Below, in pieces: positions 45,575-53,146 of a DNA stretch of 64,000 nucleotides; the first letter of the stretch is position 1; the number at the start of each line of letters is the position of its first letter. Where the stretch lies: contig NZ_QKTX01000009.1 in assembly GCF_003253485.1 (NCBI RefSeq), forward strand, positions 145,161 through 209,160. Direction: 5' to 3'. A program made the translations under genes and the position numbers. Origin of the DNA: Algoriphagus aquaeductus. GTDB lineage: Bacteria; Bacteroidota; Bacteroidia; Cytophagales; Cyclobacteriaceae. Under the pieces are notes generated by a model. That model saw only the letters and a program-made list of their open reading frames with translations. It was not told the DNA's origin and ran no database searches.

Positions 45575-46933
45575 ATGAAAAAAATACTTCAATGTGGATT
45601 TCTGTTTTGGCTTCTTGCCTTGCAGGCTTGTGATGGCTTCTTTGATGAAAAACCCAATATTTCCTTGGTGGTGCCGCAAACCCTCGATGATTTTCAGGCC
45701 ATCTTGGATGGCAGGCCCAGGGCAATGAACTCGACCCTGTCTACAGGGCTTCTGAGTTCAGATGATTTGATTCTTGGACCGGCTATTTTGAATCAACTCG
45801 CATTTTCACAGGTTTCTTCCTATTTCTGGAGGGAGGAGTTTTATCTTCCGGACGAATCAGATCCCAACTGGTTTACCTGCTACCGTAAGGTCTTCCATGC
45901 AAACCTTGTAATTGACGGGTTAAGGAATTACAGTCCCAAAACTGCTTTGGAATTGCAACGAAAGACGATTCTGGAAGCTTCAGCCAAATTCTATCGGGCA
46001 CAAGGCCATTTTGAATCACTGAGCCATTATTCACCTTATTCAGATTTTAAGACACCTAACCTAATGGGAATACCCATCAGATTGACCTCTGATTTAAATG
46101 TGAAGGTGGGGCGAATTGCTCAGGAGCAAGCTTTGGCACAAATCATTAAAGACTTGGAGGACGGGGCCAGTCTCTTACCGGCTAAACCGGAGGTTCCCAC
46201 CCGGCCTTCCGCATGGGCTGCCCATGCCATGCTGTCCAGAGTCCATCTTTACACCAAAAATTATGAAAAAGCCTTGTTTCATGCCGAAAAGACCTTGGAA
46301 ATAGAGGATGCGTTGATGAATTATGGAGAAATAAATCCCGGTCCTACTTACCCTTTTAAGATTTTCAATCAAGAAGTTATCTTCTACGGTGAGTTATTAA
46401 GTGGAAGATATGCCCTGAATACCCAGACTTTTGTAAATCCTGAAATTGTAAGGATGTACGGAAATGGTGACTATAGGTCTTCTTTATTTTTTAGAAAATC
46501 CCCGGTAGATTCTCTGGTTAATTTTAGAGGCCATTACACAGGCGACTATTTTGTTTTTGGCGGATTGGCGGTTAATGAAGTGGTACTGAATAAGGCGGAA
46601 TCGGCTGTCAGGCTTGGTCAAACTGGTAAAGCCCGGGAGGCATTGAATTACTTGCTTTCCAATCGGATCAATCCAAAAAACTTTAGCCCGATTAACGCAG
46701 ATAGTCAAAGTGAGTTGCTCCAGAAAATTCTGAGTGAAAGGAGAAAAGAATTGGTTTTTAGAGGGCTTCGATGGTTGGATCTCAAACGCCTGAATACAGA
46801 AGATGAAACAAAGGTTACCATGAGGAGAAAATATAATCCAGAGAATAGCATTCTCCCTCCAGGTGATCCTAGATATGTAATTCCGATTCCCCCGATAGAG
46901 GTGGACTTGAATCCATTGATCAAAAATCCTTGA
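45575..46933 (+). CDS. SusD/RagB-family lipoprotein (second locus)
   Basis: 452 residues with lipoprotein signal MKKILQCGFLFWLLALQAC (Cys about 19) and the RagB/SusD helical fold. N-terminal PQTLDDFQAILDG, the TPR-like stretch RPSAWAAHAMLSRVHLYTKN and the C-terminal SERRKELVFRGLRWLDLKRL are family landmarks. It pairs with the SusC just upstream. The short N-terminal SusD_RagB_N-like part and the RGLRWLDLKRL end put it in the RagB subgroup often found with peptide- or protein-binding SusC. A bidirectional hairpin separates it from the convergent DUF6520-type gene. Confidence 0.92.
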   Translation: MKKILQCGFLFWLLALQACDGFFDEKPNISLVVPQTLDDFQAILDGRPRAMNSTLSTGLLSSDDLILGPAILNQLAFSQVSSYFWREEFYLPDESDPNWFTCYRKVFHANLVIDGLRNYSPKTALELQRKTILEASAKFYRAQGHFESLSHYSPYSDFKTPNLMGIPIRLTSDLNVKVGRIAQEQALAQIIKDLEDGASLLPAKPEVPTRPSAWAAHAMLSRVHLYTKNYEKALFHAEKTLEIEDALMNYGEINPGPTYPFKIFNQEVIFYGELLSGRYALNTQTFVNPEIVRMYGNGDYRSSLFFRKSPVDSLVNFRGHYTGDYFVFGGLAVNEVVLNKAESAVRLGQTGKAREALNYLLSNRINPKNFSPINADSQSELLQKILSERRKELVFRGLRWLDLKRLNTEDETKVTMRRKYNPENSILPPGDPRYVIPIPPIEVDLNPLIKNP

Positions 46934-46940
46934 CAAAAAA

Positions 46941-46969
46941 GGAGGTCTCCCTCAAAAAGAGAGACCTCC
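46941..46969. terminator. Bidirectional terminator between SusD and the DUF6520-type gene
   Basis: ggaggtctc and gagacctcc form a nine-base-pair perfect stem over an A-rich loop. Runs of A flank the left side (TTTTTT on the minus strand), so it can end both convergent transcripts. Confidence 0.8.
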
Positions 46970-46975
46970 CAAATT

Positions 46976-47257
46976 TTAAGGATTGGCAATCGGAAGATTA
47001 CCATATTTCACAAACAATCCTTCCTCAACCATGTCGGAATTTGAATTTGGCTGAATACGGGTACAAACCTGTTCAGCATCATCACATTCATAGGAGGTGC
47101 TGCTGGGAGCGACATGAGTCAAATCATACCAGATGCTGGGATTTACAGGATCCTGAGCATATTCTGGTCCACGGGGTGACGTAAAAGCCACCGCTGCAAA
47201 GGCGGCCAACACAAAAGCCAATAATGGCAGCTTACTCATTAGTTTATTCATAGACAT
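46976..47257 (-). CDS. Small secreted peptide of the DUF6520 type
   Basis: 93 residues. The signal (KLPLLAFVLAAFAAVAFTS) and short mature peptide with a two-cysteine motif (YECDDAEQVCTR) are the DUF6520 layout: a Bacteroidota family of short exported proteins with one Cys pair. An alternative start lies at 47251 (MNKLMSKL). The peptide is followed downstream only by the bidirectional terminator and is preceded at ~480 bp by the MauE-like gene on the same strand. A thioredoxin-fold protein and SusCD lie on the other strand next to it. The Cys pair may be an oxidised disulfide. Function unknown. Confidence 0.75.
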   Translation of the reverse strand: MSMNKLMSKLPLLAFVLAAFAAVAFTSPRGPEYAQDPVNPSIWYDLTHVAPSSTSYECDDAEQVCTRIQPNSNSDMVEEGLFVKYGNLPIANP

Positions 47258-47736
47258 GTGCCCTTTTTTAACCGATCAAAAAGGGCCAAACCGTTTTTGG
47301 TTGTTTGCCTACTCTGAAAAGGGTTTTCGGCATCCCCCAAAGGACTCCATCAGTATGGGCTGGTCTCTCACTCCGGCCCTCGAGAGAAATGGATTCCCGT
47401 TTTTATGATTTCTATGGAAAGGATCCATGGTCGACATTAGGTCATTTTTTGCAGCCTATACCTTAGAATGATTAAGGGCTGCGGAGCGGTGATCCCACCT
47501 CACCGCTCCATTTTTTTAACCTTTGAGTGCGCCGGGGCGACTCGAAGGTTTTTGCTATTCTACTGATTCGATTCTATGATTCGATCAAAGCCAGCTAATT
47601 CCCATGGTCGATTTTTAAATCAATTCAACTACGCAGATCCTCCTATTGCCTCTTCAGCCGGGTTCGGCTGGGTCGGATTTACAATCCCTGCCGACTAAAA
47701 GCCATGACTGCCTAATCTTCTATGCCTCTAGACCCC
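47258..47736. other. Intergenic region with plus-strand hairpins and a possible 25-residue ORF
   Basis: About 480 bases between two minus-strand genes. On the plus strand ATG at 47389 opens a 25-codon frame (MDSRFYDFYGKDPWSTLGHF... to a TAG at 47464-47466), followed closely by two hairpin terminators. A gtcgg...ccgac hairpin-type repeat lies near 47672-47695. No protein of recognised family is encoded. Confidence 0.4.
47483..47553 (+). terminator. Two tandem plus-strand terminators with no known upstream gene
   Basis: ggagcggtga/tcaccgctcc is a ten-base-pair perfect stem followed by a run of T (47483-47517). Immediately after, aacctttgagt/actcgaaggtt forms a second stem with a T run (47518-47553). 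Both are oriented to stop plus-strand transcripts. Confidence 0.75.
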
Positions 47737-48156
47737 CTAACTCCCATGCTTCCCCGCCTCCAACCTCAATCCCCAAACTGCCAACCCAATCAAGCCCAGA
47801 TTCAAAACAAAATGCTCTGCCCATCCAAGACTCTCAATGATCCCGGCACAGTTACAGGGAACCCGGGGAAAGGCTCCTACCCAGATCAGTCCCACATAGG
47901 TAATAAATACCGTCAGCAAAAGAATGCTTCCAAGGTATCCCCACCAGCGTGTGACAGAAAAAAGTAGGAGCGTGGCGATTAGCAACTCTATTCCGGGGAT
48001 CAGAAATGCCAAGTATTCTTCCAGCCAGTTGGGCATGGGTTGATTCAGAAAGGCCTTGCGACTCTGATCAAATCGGATCAGTTTTTCCAATCCGGTGTAG
48101 GCCCAAATGAAAATCAGAATAATTCGGATGGATAGGTTCATGGACGAATACATCAA
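47737..48156 (-). CDS. MauE/DoxX-like redox-associated membrane protein
   Basis: 139 residues with four predicted helices (for example IILIFIWAYTGLEKLI, LAFLIPGIELLIATLLLF, LGSILLLTVFITYVGLIWV, HFVLNLGLIGLAVWGL). FPRVPCNCAGIIESLGW carries a Cys-x-Cys pair of the kind seen in MauE-type methylamine-utilisation and DsbD-like redox membrane proteins of Bacteroidota. Those proteins move disulfide electrons across the membrane to thioredoxin-fold partners. It is upstream of the DUF6520-type peptide gene on the same strand and divergent from the Crp-like gene. The adjoining thioredoxin-like and SusCD genes suggest a joint role in redox maturation or uptake of a secreted peptide. Confidence 0.8.
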   Translation of the reverse strand: MMYSSMNLSIRIILIFIWAYTGLEKLIRFDQSRKAFLNQPMPNWLEEYLAFLIPGIELLIATLLLFSVTRWWGYLGSILLLTVFITYVGLIWVGAFPRVPCNCAGIIESLGWAEHFVLNLGLIGLAVWGLRLEAGKHGS

Positions 48157-48397
48157 GTTGAGTTGAATTTAAGTTGGGAACTTTTGACTCAAAACGACAA
48201 CTGTCGGAAACGAAGAAAATGAAAGTCGTAATCCGACTTTTGTCGGTATTTTTTACTAAATGAATAAGTTTGAGACGGATTTTCTTGAAAAAATACTTCG
48301 TAACCATTAGTTTGACTATAAGTTCTTAGTTGCTTTCCGGCAAGACCTGCTTTTTCACCCCACTAGGTTTTGATCTTTTAATAAAACGGGTAATACT

Positions 48398-48982
48398 ATG
48401 GAACAGAAGTTTATTTCAATGATGATCGCTGATTATGATCAGCTATTTAGGGTTCCCCGGGAGGGATATGAGCAGGTAATTCCCATCCTTAGGCAGGTCC
48501 AGGCAAAGCGAAATACCTTGATCAAGCCTGGCGGAAGTGCGGATCTGGTCAGCAGGTACCTATGTGAAGGGTTTATCGGACTCTTTTATCCCCATGGAGA
48601 AAAACTGGAACTACTTTCGATTTTCCAGGCTACTGATACGGTATTTGATGAATTTTCCTATCGTTCGGGCCAAATCAGTGAGACAGTTATCAAATCTATT
48701 TCAGCGGTTGTCTTCTTGGAATTTCCCATCTCAGCGGAGGAATTGTTGCTTCATCGGCATCCTGAGTTTTCTTTGCTGGCCCACCGAATCGCCCATCGGA
48801 TATCAGAGCGAAAAAGTAGGGTTCATTCGATCGCAAAATTAGGTCTGGAACAGGGCTATGAACTTTTGATGAAAGAATTTCCGGGTTTGGAAGCCGAAAT
48901 AACCAATTCTGATTTGGCCTCTTTTTTTGGAGTACATACCCGAACAGTCGAGCGGTGGAAACATAACCTAAAAGATCTTTGA
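48398..48982 (+). CDS. Crp/Fnr-like transcriptional regulator
   Basis: 194 residues. A cyclic-nucleotide-binding-type beta-roll is indicated by the first half (VSRYLCEGFIGLFYPHGEKLELLSIFQ, then TVFDEFSYRSGQ). The C-terminal end LASFFGVHTRTVERWKHNL is a helix-turn-helix. It lacks an obvious cNMP phosphate-binding cassette, as is usual for the Bacteroidota-type Crp-like proteins that respond to other signals. One base separates it from the terpene synthase gene, so the two are co-transcribed. It is probably the regulator of the terpene gene or of a wider regulon; targets are not visible. Confidence 0.85.
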   Translation: MEQKFISMMIADYDQLFRVPREGYEQVIPILRQVQAKRNTLIKPGGSADLVSRYLCEGFIGLFYPHGEKLELLSIFQATDTVFDEFSYRSGQISETVIKSISAVVFLEFPISAEELLLHRHPEFSLLAHRIAHRISERKSRVHSIAKLGLEQGYELLMKEFPGLEAEITNSDLASFFGVHTRTVERWKHNLKDL

Positions 48983-48983
48983 A

Positions 48984-49880
48984 ATGAAAGGGCCCCTTTT
49001 TCCCTCAGCACTACATCGCTCCACCGGTGAATGTGATCTCAAAGTTCTCAGGTGGGCCTGGCAATCCGGCCTTTTTGAAAGCCACGCTGAATTGGAAAGA
49101 TTTAGAGTGGAAAAAATCAATTGGTTTGCAGGCTTTTTATATCCGGAGATCGATGCCGAAAAGCTTACTTTGGTTATGCAGTTCTTCTTGGGATTGTTTT
49201 TGTTGGACGACTTATTGGATCAAGATCCTAGTTTATCACATATGGATTATTTGGAAGGCCTCTCCAGATCATCAATGAATAAAGACAAGGGGCGAAAGGA
49301 GCGGATCGGTAACCGGCTGCTTGAATTGAAGGAAAAATTAAAGAATTCTTTTCCTGAGGAAAATAGTAAGCGAGAGTGGGAGGGATCTTGGAAGGAATAT
49401 CTCAATGGCCTTCAATGGGAGATTCGTAATAAAATAGAGGGTAAAATTCCTGACCTTGAAGACTATAAATATTTTCGGCCCTATTCTTCCGGCGTCTTTT
49501 TGGCGATTCAGCTAGCAAGAACAAAAAAGCACTTTAAGAATTGTGAAACAGGAATCTTGGAGTCCACCATTGCCAGATACATTTGCCTTTCCAATGACCT
49601 GGTGTCACTCAGCAAAGAGAAAAAGGCCAATGATTTCTACAATGAACTCATTATCCTACAGGCATCCTTTGGAAGGGATGCCGAAGCCATAGCCAAAAAA
49701 GAGCTGGGTGTCCTTGAGGAAAAAATTGTTTCTCTTTCAAGATTGGTCACTGAGAACGATGAAAGTTGTCAAACCTGGATTAACAGGCTACTGCATTTGG
49801 TGGGAGGCTGTCTGGCTTGGTCAGCCATGACGGTTAGGTATTTTTCACCAGTCAACGGAAAACCAACCCTGCTAACCTGA
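48984..49880 (+). CDS. Class I terpene synthase
   Basis: 298 residues. Both metal-binding motifs are present: the aspartate-rich DDLLD (D75, D76 and D79, in LDDLLDQD) and the NSE triad NDLVSLSKE (N204, S208 and E212). The R165PYSSG stretch just before helix G is the pyrophosphate-sensor region, and a late W...RYF (about 279-287) matches the C-terminal RY pair. Length is right for a single-domain bacterial sesqui- or diterpene cyclase. The enzyme ionises a prenyl diphosphate and cyclises it. No prenyltransferase, P450 or methyltransferase is adjacent, only the Crp-like regulator, so the product is unknown. Confidence 0.88.
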   Translation: MKGPLFPSALHRSTGECDLKVLRWAWQSGLFESHAELERFRVEKINWFAGFLYPEIDAEKLTLVMQFFLGLFLLDDLLDQDPSLSHMDYLEGLSRSSMNKDKGRKERIGNRLLELKEKLKNSFPEENSKREWEGSWKEYLNGLQWEIRNKIEGKIPDLEDYKYFRPYSSGVFLAIQLARTKKHFKNCETGILESTIARYICLSNDLVSLSKEKKANDFYNELIILQASFGRDAEAIAKKELGVLEEKIVSLSRLVTENDESCQTWINRLLHLVGGCLAWSAMTVRYFSPVNGKPTLLT

Positions 49881-49893
49881 AAGGAGGCCGCTC

Positions 49894-50085
49894 ATGCTAA
49901 GGAAACGTTGTGTTATATATCCCAAAGATATTCAGATCATTACCGGCAGAAGCGAGCGTTACAGTCATGGTCTGATCCAAAAAATCAGGAAGTTTTACCA
50001 CAAGAATGAACATCAGTTCGTGACTTTAGACGAATTCTCGGAGTTTTCAGGAATTCCAATTCAGCAAATCGAGCAATACATCTAA
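49894..50085 (+). CDS. Small DNA-binding-type protein of Bacteroidota
   Basis: 63 residues. It begins KRCVIYPKDIQIITGRSERYSHGLIQKIRK and ends FVTLDEFSEFSGIPIQQIEQYI, which looks like a small helix-turn-helix with a VIYPxDVQxITG(K/R)S opening. I have seen closely similar proteins annotated as hypothetical across Bacteroidota. It is 13 bases downstream of the terpene synthase and could be in the same transcript, although it precedes a repeat region and could equally begin the next set of genes. Likely a regulator; targets unknown. Confidence 0.6.
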   Translation: MLRKRCVIYPKDIQIITGRSERYSHGLIQKIRKFYHKNEHQFVTLDEFSEFSGIPIQQIEQYI

Positions 50086-50181
50086 CCTGCCTTATCTGAT
50101 TTGTATAGAGGATTGGGCAGAAACAGTCCGGTGTTATTTCCCACCTGGTTAAGATAGTTTTCAACTGATCGGTTGGGATAA

Positions 50182-50277
50182 TCCGGCTCATATTCGGATC
50201 ATCTTCGACTTATCTTCGACTCAACTTCGGCTCAGCATCGGGTTTGTCCCTCACGAAAGGCGAAATAAAGGCGAAAT
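50182..50277 (+). repeat. 11-bp tandem arrays upstream of a DUF6266-like gene
   Basis: Six near-copies of an 11-mer run without gaps at 50182-50247: TCCGGCTCATA, TTCGGATCATC, TTCGACTTATC, TTCGACTCAAC, TTCGGCTCAGC, ATCGGGTTTGT. The core is TTCGNCTCAnC. A second 11-mer, AAAGGCGAAAT, is repeated exactly twice at 50256-50277. The spacing equals about one helical turn, so each unit faces the same side of the DNA. Confidence 0.8.
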
Positions 50278-50320
50278 CAAGTCGGAGAAACTACCCAAAC
50301 ACTAACCTTATCCTACCGCT

Positions 50321-50965
50321 ATGGCTATTCTATTGGAAAATCTTCTAGGCAATGTGACAGGTAAACTGGGCAAGCTGATCCTGTATGAGCGAAATGGAAA
50401 AATCTGTTTCCGCACCAAGCCCGAACGCATAGCAACTGTACCCTCCGCCAAGCAACGCTATCAGCGGGAGGCTTTTGCCAAGGTTTCTTCTTTTTTGGCA
50501 CCGATCCGGGATGAGTTGGAATTTGGATTTTCAGGAATTCCAGGAGATAAATCCAAGCGGTTTGGGAAAGCCCTGTCTTTGGCGGTGAAAAAGGCAATTC
50601 TTCCGGAAGAGGGAGAGCCGGTATTGTACCCCGAACGGATCAGTACTTCTGCTGGAGATATTCTTGGTCTAGCGGACTATCAACTGGAATGGGAAAGTCC
50701 AACTACCTTGTTGATCCGATGGAGACCGAACTCATTTGAAGGTAACGGGGTCGATGCGGACCTGATTTTTTACCTTGGCTATGATCCCCAAAGCAAGCGG
50801 AAATGGAGTGTCCGGGAAGGAGCTTATCGAAAAAATGGGCTGATTCGGATATATTTTCCATGGTCAGGCAGTCAGGTGGGTAAGTTTTTCCATTTTGTTT
50901 CTTTTTATGGCAAAAGGAATAAGCGGATTGAATTTTCTGATTCCCTGTGTTTAGGGCGTTTTTAA
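50321..50965 (+). CDS. DUF6266-like protein
   Basis: 214 residues. The N-terminus carries the GNVTGKLGKLILYERNGK...RTKPE pattern followed by a region rich in charged residues (SAKQRYQREAFAKVSSFL), which resembles DUF6266, a Bacteroidota family of unknown function. The second half has beta-strand-rich repeats (YQLEWESPTTLLIRW and GLIRIYFPWSGSQVGKFFHFVSFYG), consistent with a fibronectin-like or immunoglobulin-like fold. The ATG at 50321 follows a clean leader containing the 11-bp arrays. No signal peptide is seen. A related gene follows at 51310. Confidence 0.65.
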   Translation: MAILLENLLGNVTGKLGKLILYERNGKICFRTKPERIATVPSAKQRYQREAFAKVSSFLAPIRDELEFGFSGIPGDKSKRFGKALSLAVKKAILPEEGEPVLYPERISTSAGDILGLADYQLEWESPTTLLIRWRPNSFEGNGVDADLIFYLGYDPQSKRKWSVREGAYRKNGLIRIYFPWSGSQVGKFFHFVSFYGKRNKRIEFSDSLCLGRF

Positions 50966-51051
50966 AGGTATCCCTGTTTGAATGAGTGGATTGAAAGAAT
51001 AGACTGATTTTCGCCGGAGGAGGATTCCTTTTCTTCTTGGGAAATCAATGG

Positions 51052-51090
51052 AAAGGCCCGGGTTTTATGTGAAATACCTGGGCTTTTTTA
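51052..51090 (+). terminator. Terminator after the first DUF6266-like gene
   Basis: aaaggcccgggt and acctgggctttttt pair through G/C-rich arms over a loop, with T run. Gaps 50966-51309 hold only this and its flanks. Confidence 0.7.
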
Positions 51091-51309
51091 TTTCTTAAAG
51101 AATGAGTTGAAAGGTTTCCGATAGGATTTCGATACTGCAGAATTTGCACATTCCGCAGCACCTGCCCGATAGGCATTGAATTGAAAAGTAAAGCCAGAAA
51201 AGCATTATCCTGATTTTTTTGAAAAAGACCGCAAGGATGGCACATTCAATTGATAGTCAGGTAAATGCCTTTGATCTTGGTGCCATGTTTCACTTAAACC
51301 CCATGTAAT

Positions 51310-52059
51310 ATGGCAAAGCAAACAGGAGTAATTACCCTGAAGGGACCGGTCGGAAGACTGTCCTTCTACAAGACCCGAAATGGCTACCTCGCCCGGGAAA
51401 AGGGAGGGGTGGAAAAGTCCAGGATCATGAATGATCCCCGATTTGCCCGCACTCGGGAGAATATCCGGGAGTTTACCGACAATGCGAGCTCCTCCAAGTT
51501 GCTTCGGGATGCCCTGAGGCCGGTGATCTCCAAGATTGGAGACAAGCGGCTCAATCTCCGCATCACCCAAGTGATGATGCAGGTGCTGAAATCGGATGAA
51601 TCCAGCGTGCGGGGTGACCGCAGAGTCAAGCTGGGCAATTGGGAACTGATCAGGGATATGGAACTCAATGCCGGCTCTTCGCTGAGCAGTACCCTGTTTT
51701 TTGAGATCCAAGTCAGTGATTCTCCCTCAGCCTGGGTGGTCCAACTGCCCTCCTTTGTACCCGGTGATATGATCGCCATTCCCGGGGGAGCAACCCATTA
51801 CCGGATTTCTGCCACCGGCGTAGGGGTGGATTTCGATTTGGGAACCCGTACGGTAGCCAGCGTGAGTACCGGAGCCCAGTCTGTCCTGGACTCCGCACCG
51901 TCACAGACGCTATCGGTCGACAAGGCGCCCCTTGAGGGCACTCATCTGGTGTTTCTGCTCAGTGTGGAATTTATCCAGATCGTCAACGGGGTGGAGTATG
52001 CCATCAACAACGGGGCCCACAACGCGGCTAAGATTCTGGGGACGGTAAAGAGTAGCTGA
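51310..52059 (+). CDS. Second DUF6266-related protein
   Basis: 249 residues. The N-terminus TGVITLKGPVGRLSFYKTRNGYLAR echoes the preceding gene's GKLGKLILYERNGKICFRT, and a charged segment (KLLRDALRPVISKIGDKRLNLRITQVMMQVLKSD) follows. The C-terminal two-thirds is beta-rich (SWVVQLPSFVPGDMIAIPGG, then DLGTRTVASVSTGA). I regard it as a divergent relative of the 50321 gene. Its stop overlaps the start of the DUF5675-like gene (TGATG), so the two are co-translated. Function unknown. Confidence 0.55.
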   Translation: MAKQTGVITLKGPVGRLSFYKTRNGYLAREKGGVEKSRIMNDPRFARTRENIREFTDNASSSKLLRDALRPVISKIGDKRLNLRITQVMMQVLKSDESSVRGDRRVKLGNWELIRDMELNAGSSLSSTLFFEIQVSDSPSAWVVQLPSFVPGDMIAIPGGATHYRISATGVGVDFDLGTRTVASVSTGAQSVLDSAPSQTLSVDKAPLEGTHLVFLLSVEFIQIVNGVEYAINNGAHNAAKILGTVKSS

Positions 52060-52487
52060 TGCGATTGCTTCTCAAACGTAGATACACTCCCCGGGGCACT
52101 CCGGGGAGGCTCTACCTGGGACATCGCCCACTCTGCCTGATGCGGGAAGCTCCCAAGGCCTGTTTCGGCAGGGAGCATTCCTGCCTGGAAGAGGGGGTGT
52201 ATGAGCTCAGTCCGGAATATACCGAAGAATCGGGCTGGATGATTCGGGTAGGGAAACAGGGCTGGATCAAATCCCTGGGCCCGGATCAACTTCCGACCTC
52301 CGGAATCATGGCCCCCGTGACCTGCTATCGGGCAGAGGGTAGGCCTTTGTTTACCCGATTGGCCTTTCAGCGCTTGTTCGATGAACTGGGCTGCTGTTGG
52401 GAGCGGGGAGAAGTGGTGGAGTTGCAGGTAGTATCTTTGGGAGTTCCTTACCTCAGGGAATCATGCCGGATACCCTCGTACTCCTAG
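52059..52487 (+). CDS. DUF5675-like protein
   Basis: 142 residues. It starts MRLLLKRRYTPRGTPGRLYL and has CLMREAPKACFGREHSCLEEGVYELSP, the opening and substrate-side layout of the DUF5675 family (L(V/L)KRxYxPxGTxGxLxxG...IPEGxYEL). Seven cysteines are spread over the chain, which is unusual for a cytosolic bacterial protein of this size and not typical of the family. The start overlaps the preceding stop; the stop lies inside the next gene. DUF5675 genes are frequently seen near phage-like or holin-like genes. Function unknown. Confidence 0.65.
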   Translation: MRLLLKRRYTPRGTPGRLYLGHRPLCLMREAPKACFGREHSCLEEGVYELSPEYTEESGWMIRVGKQGWIKSLGPDQLPTSGIMAPVTCYRAEGRPLFTRLAFQRLFDELGCCWERGEVVELQVVSLGVPYLRESCRIPSYS

Positions 52488-52690
52488 GTTGGGTAGGAGC
52501 GATCTTATCGCTGTTACTCTCGGTGATCGCCTATTTTCTGAAGTTGTTGATCCAGGACTTCAGGCAAATCAGGGATCAGTTTCAGGTGCTGAAAGAAGCA
52601 GTGGTCCGTCTGGAAAGCCAGCAAGAGTGGGTAAGGTCTGTTCTGGGCAAAGGGGCTGTTTCGAGAAGCCTGAAGGGAACTAGAAGCTAG
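52463..52690 (+). CDS. Small membrane protein with a coiled coil
   Basis: 75 residues from the ATG at 52463 (MPDTLVLLGWVGAILSLLLS), preferred to an upstream start that would read through the previous gene. One hydrophobic helix (LVLLGWVGAILSLLLSVIAYFLKLL) is followed by an amphipathic, coiled-coil-like segment (IRDQFQVLKEAVVRLESQQEWV). The start overlaps the DUF5675-like gene by 25 bases. Single-helix anchor plus coiled coil resembles holin-like or anchoring subunits of small lysis-like cassettes. Its 3' end runs directly into the heptamer array at 52689. Confidence 0.6.
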   Translation: MPDTLVLLGWVGAILSLLLSVIAYFLKLLIQDFRQIRDQFQVLKEAVVRLESQQEWVRSVLGKGAVSRSLKGTRS

Positions 52691-52829
52691 TATCAAGTAT
52701 CAAGTATCAAGTATCAAGATGAAAGAAGCAAGATGCAAGAAGCAAGAAGCAAGAGGCAAGAGCCAAGAGGTAATTAACTACTGTCTTATCTCTTAATCTC
52801 TTATCTCTTAATCTCTAATCTCAAATTTC
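52689..52829 (+). repeat. Heptanucleotide arrays downstream of the holin-like gene
   Basis: Twelve degenerate 7-mers at 52689-52772: AGTATCA four times, then AGATGAA, AGAAGCA, AGATGCA, AGAAGCA twice, AGAGGCA, AGAGCCA, AGAGGTA. After a short gap, TTATCTC and TTAATCTC alternate (52786-52822) and AAATTTC follows. The first array begins at the stop codon of the upstream gene. Confidence 0.85.
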
Positions 52830-52840
52830 AAATCAAAACA

Positions 52841-53095
52841 ATGAACACACTCCAAGAACTCCAATACCGGGCCGTTGCGCCCACGCCTCCTTTCTTCCAA
52901 AAGTTGAAGAGAGTGGGATTGATCATCGCAGCCGTAGGAATAGCTGTGGTCACCGCTCCGGGATTCGTTCCCGAGCTGGTGCAGTCCATCGCAGGCTACG
53001 CCATCACGGCAGGGACTATCCTGGTCAGCATTTGTCAGTTGACCGTGGATGAAGCCCGACTCGAGGATAAGCTCCTCTCGGGAATACACCATTAA
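52841..53095 (+). CDS. Small two-helix membrane protein (holin-like)
   Basis: 84 residues with two hydrophobic helices (GLIIAAVGIAVVTAPGFV and SIAGYAITAGTILVSICQLTV) separated by a short loop, and a charged C-terminal tail (DEARLEDKLLSG). The pattern is of holin-like or small membrane-scaffold proteins. It is the last gene of the DUF6266/DUF5675 set and is followed by a clear terminator. A lysis-like role is inference from layout only. Confidence 0.6.
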   Translation: MNTLQELQYRAVAPTPPFFQKLKRVGLIIAAVGIAVVTAPGFVPELVQSIAGYAITAGTILVSICQLTVDEARLEDKLLSGIHH

Positions 53096-53112
53096 CCAAA
53101 CAGACCCAATAC

Positions 53113-53146
53113 AAAACCCGGGCAGGCTTCCTGTTCGGGTTTTTTT
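53113..53146 (+). terminator. Terminator ending the DUF6266/DUF5675 gene set
   Basis: aacccgggcag and ctgttcgggtt pair with one interruption over a four-base loop, followed by eight T. Confidence 0.85.

Noticed and set aside
47640..47735. A tRNA-like fold around the gtcgg...ccgac hairpin
   Set aside because: Lacks acceptor stem, T-loop GTTCNA and correct arm spacing; it looks like a dispersed hairpin.
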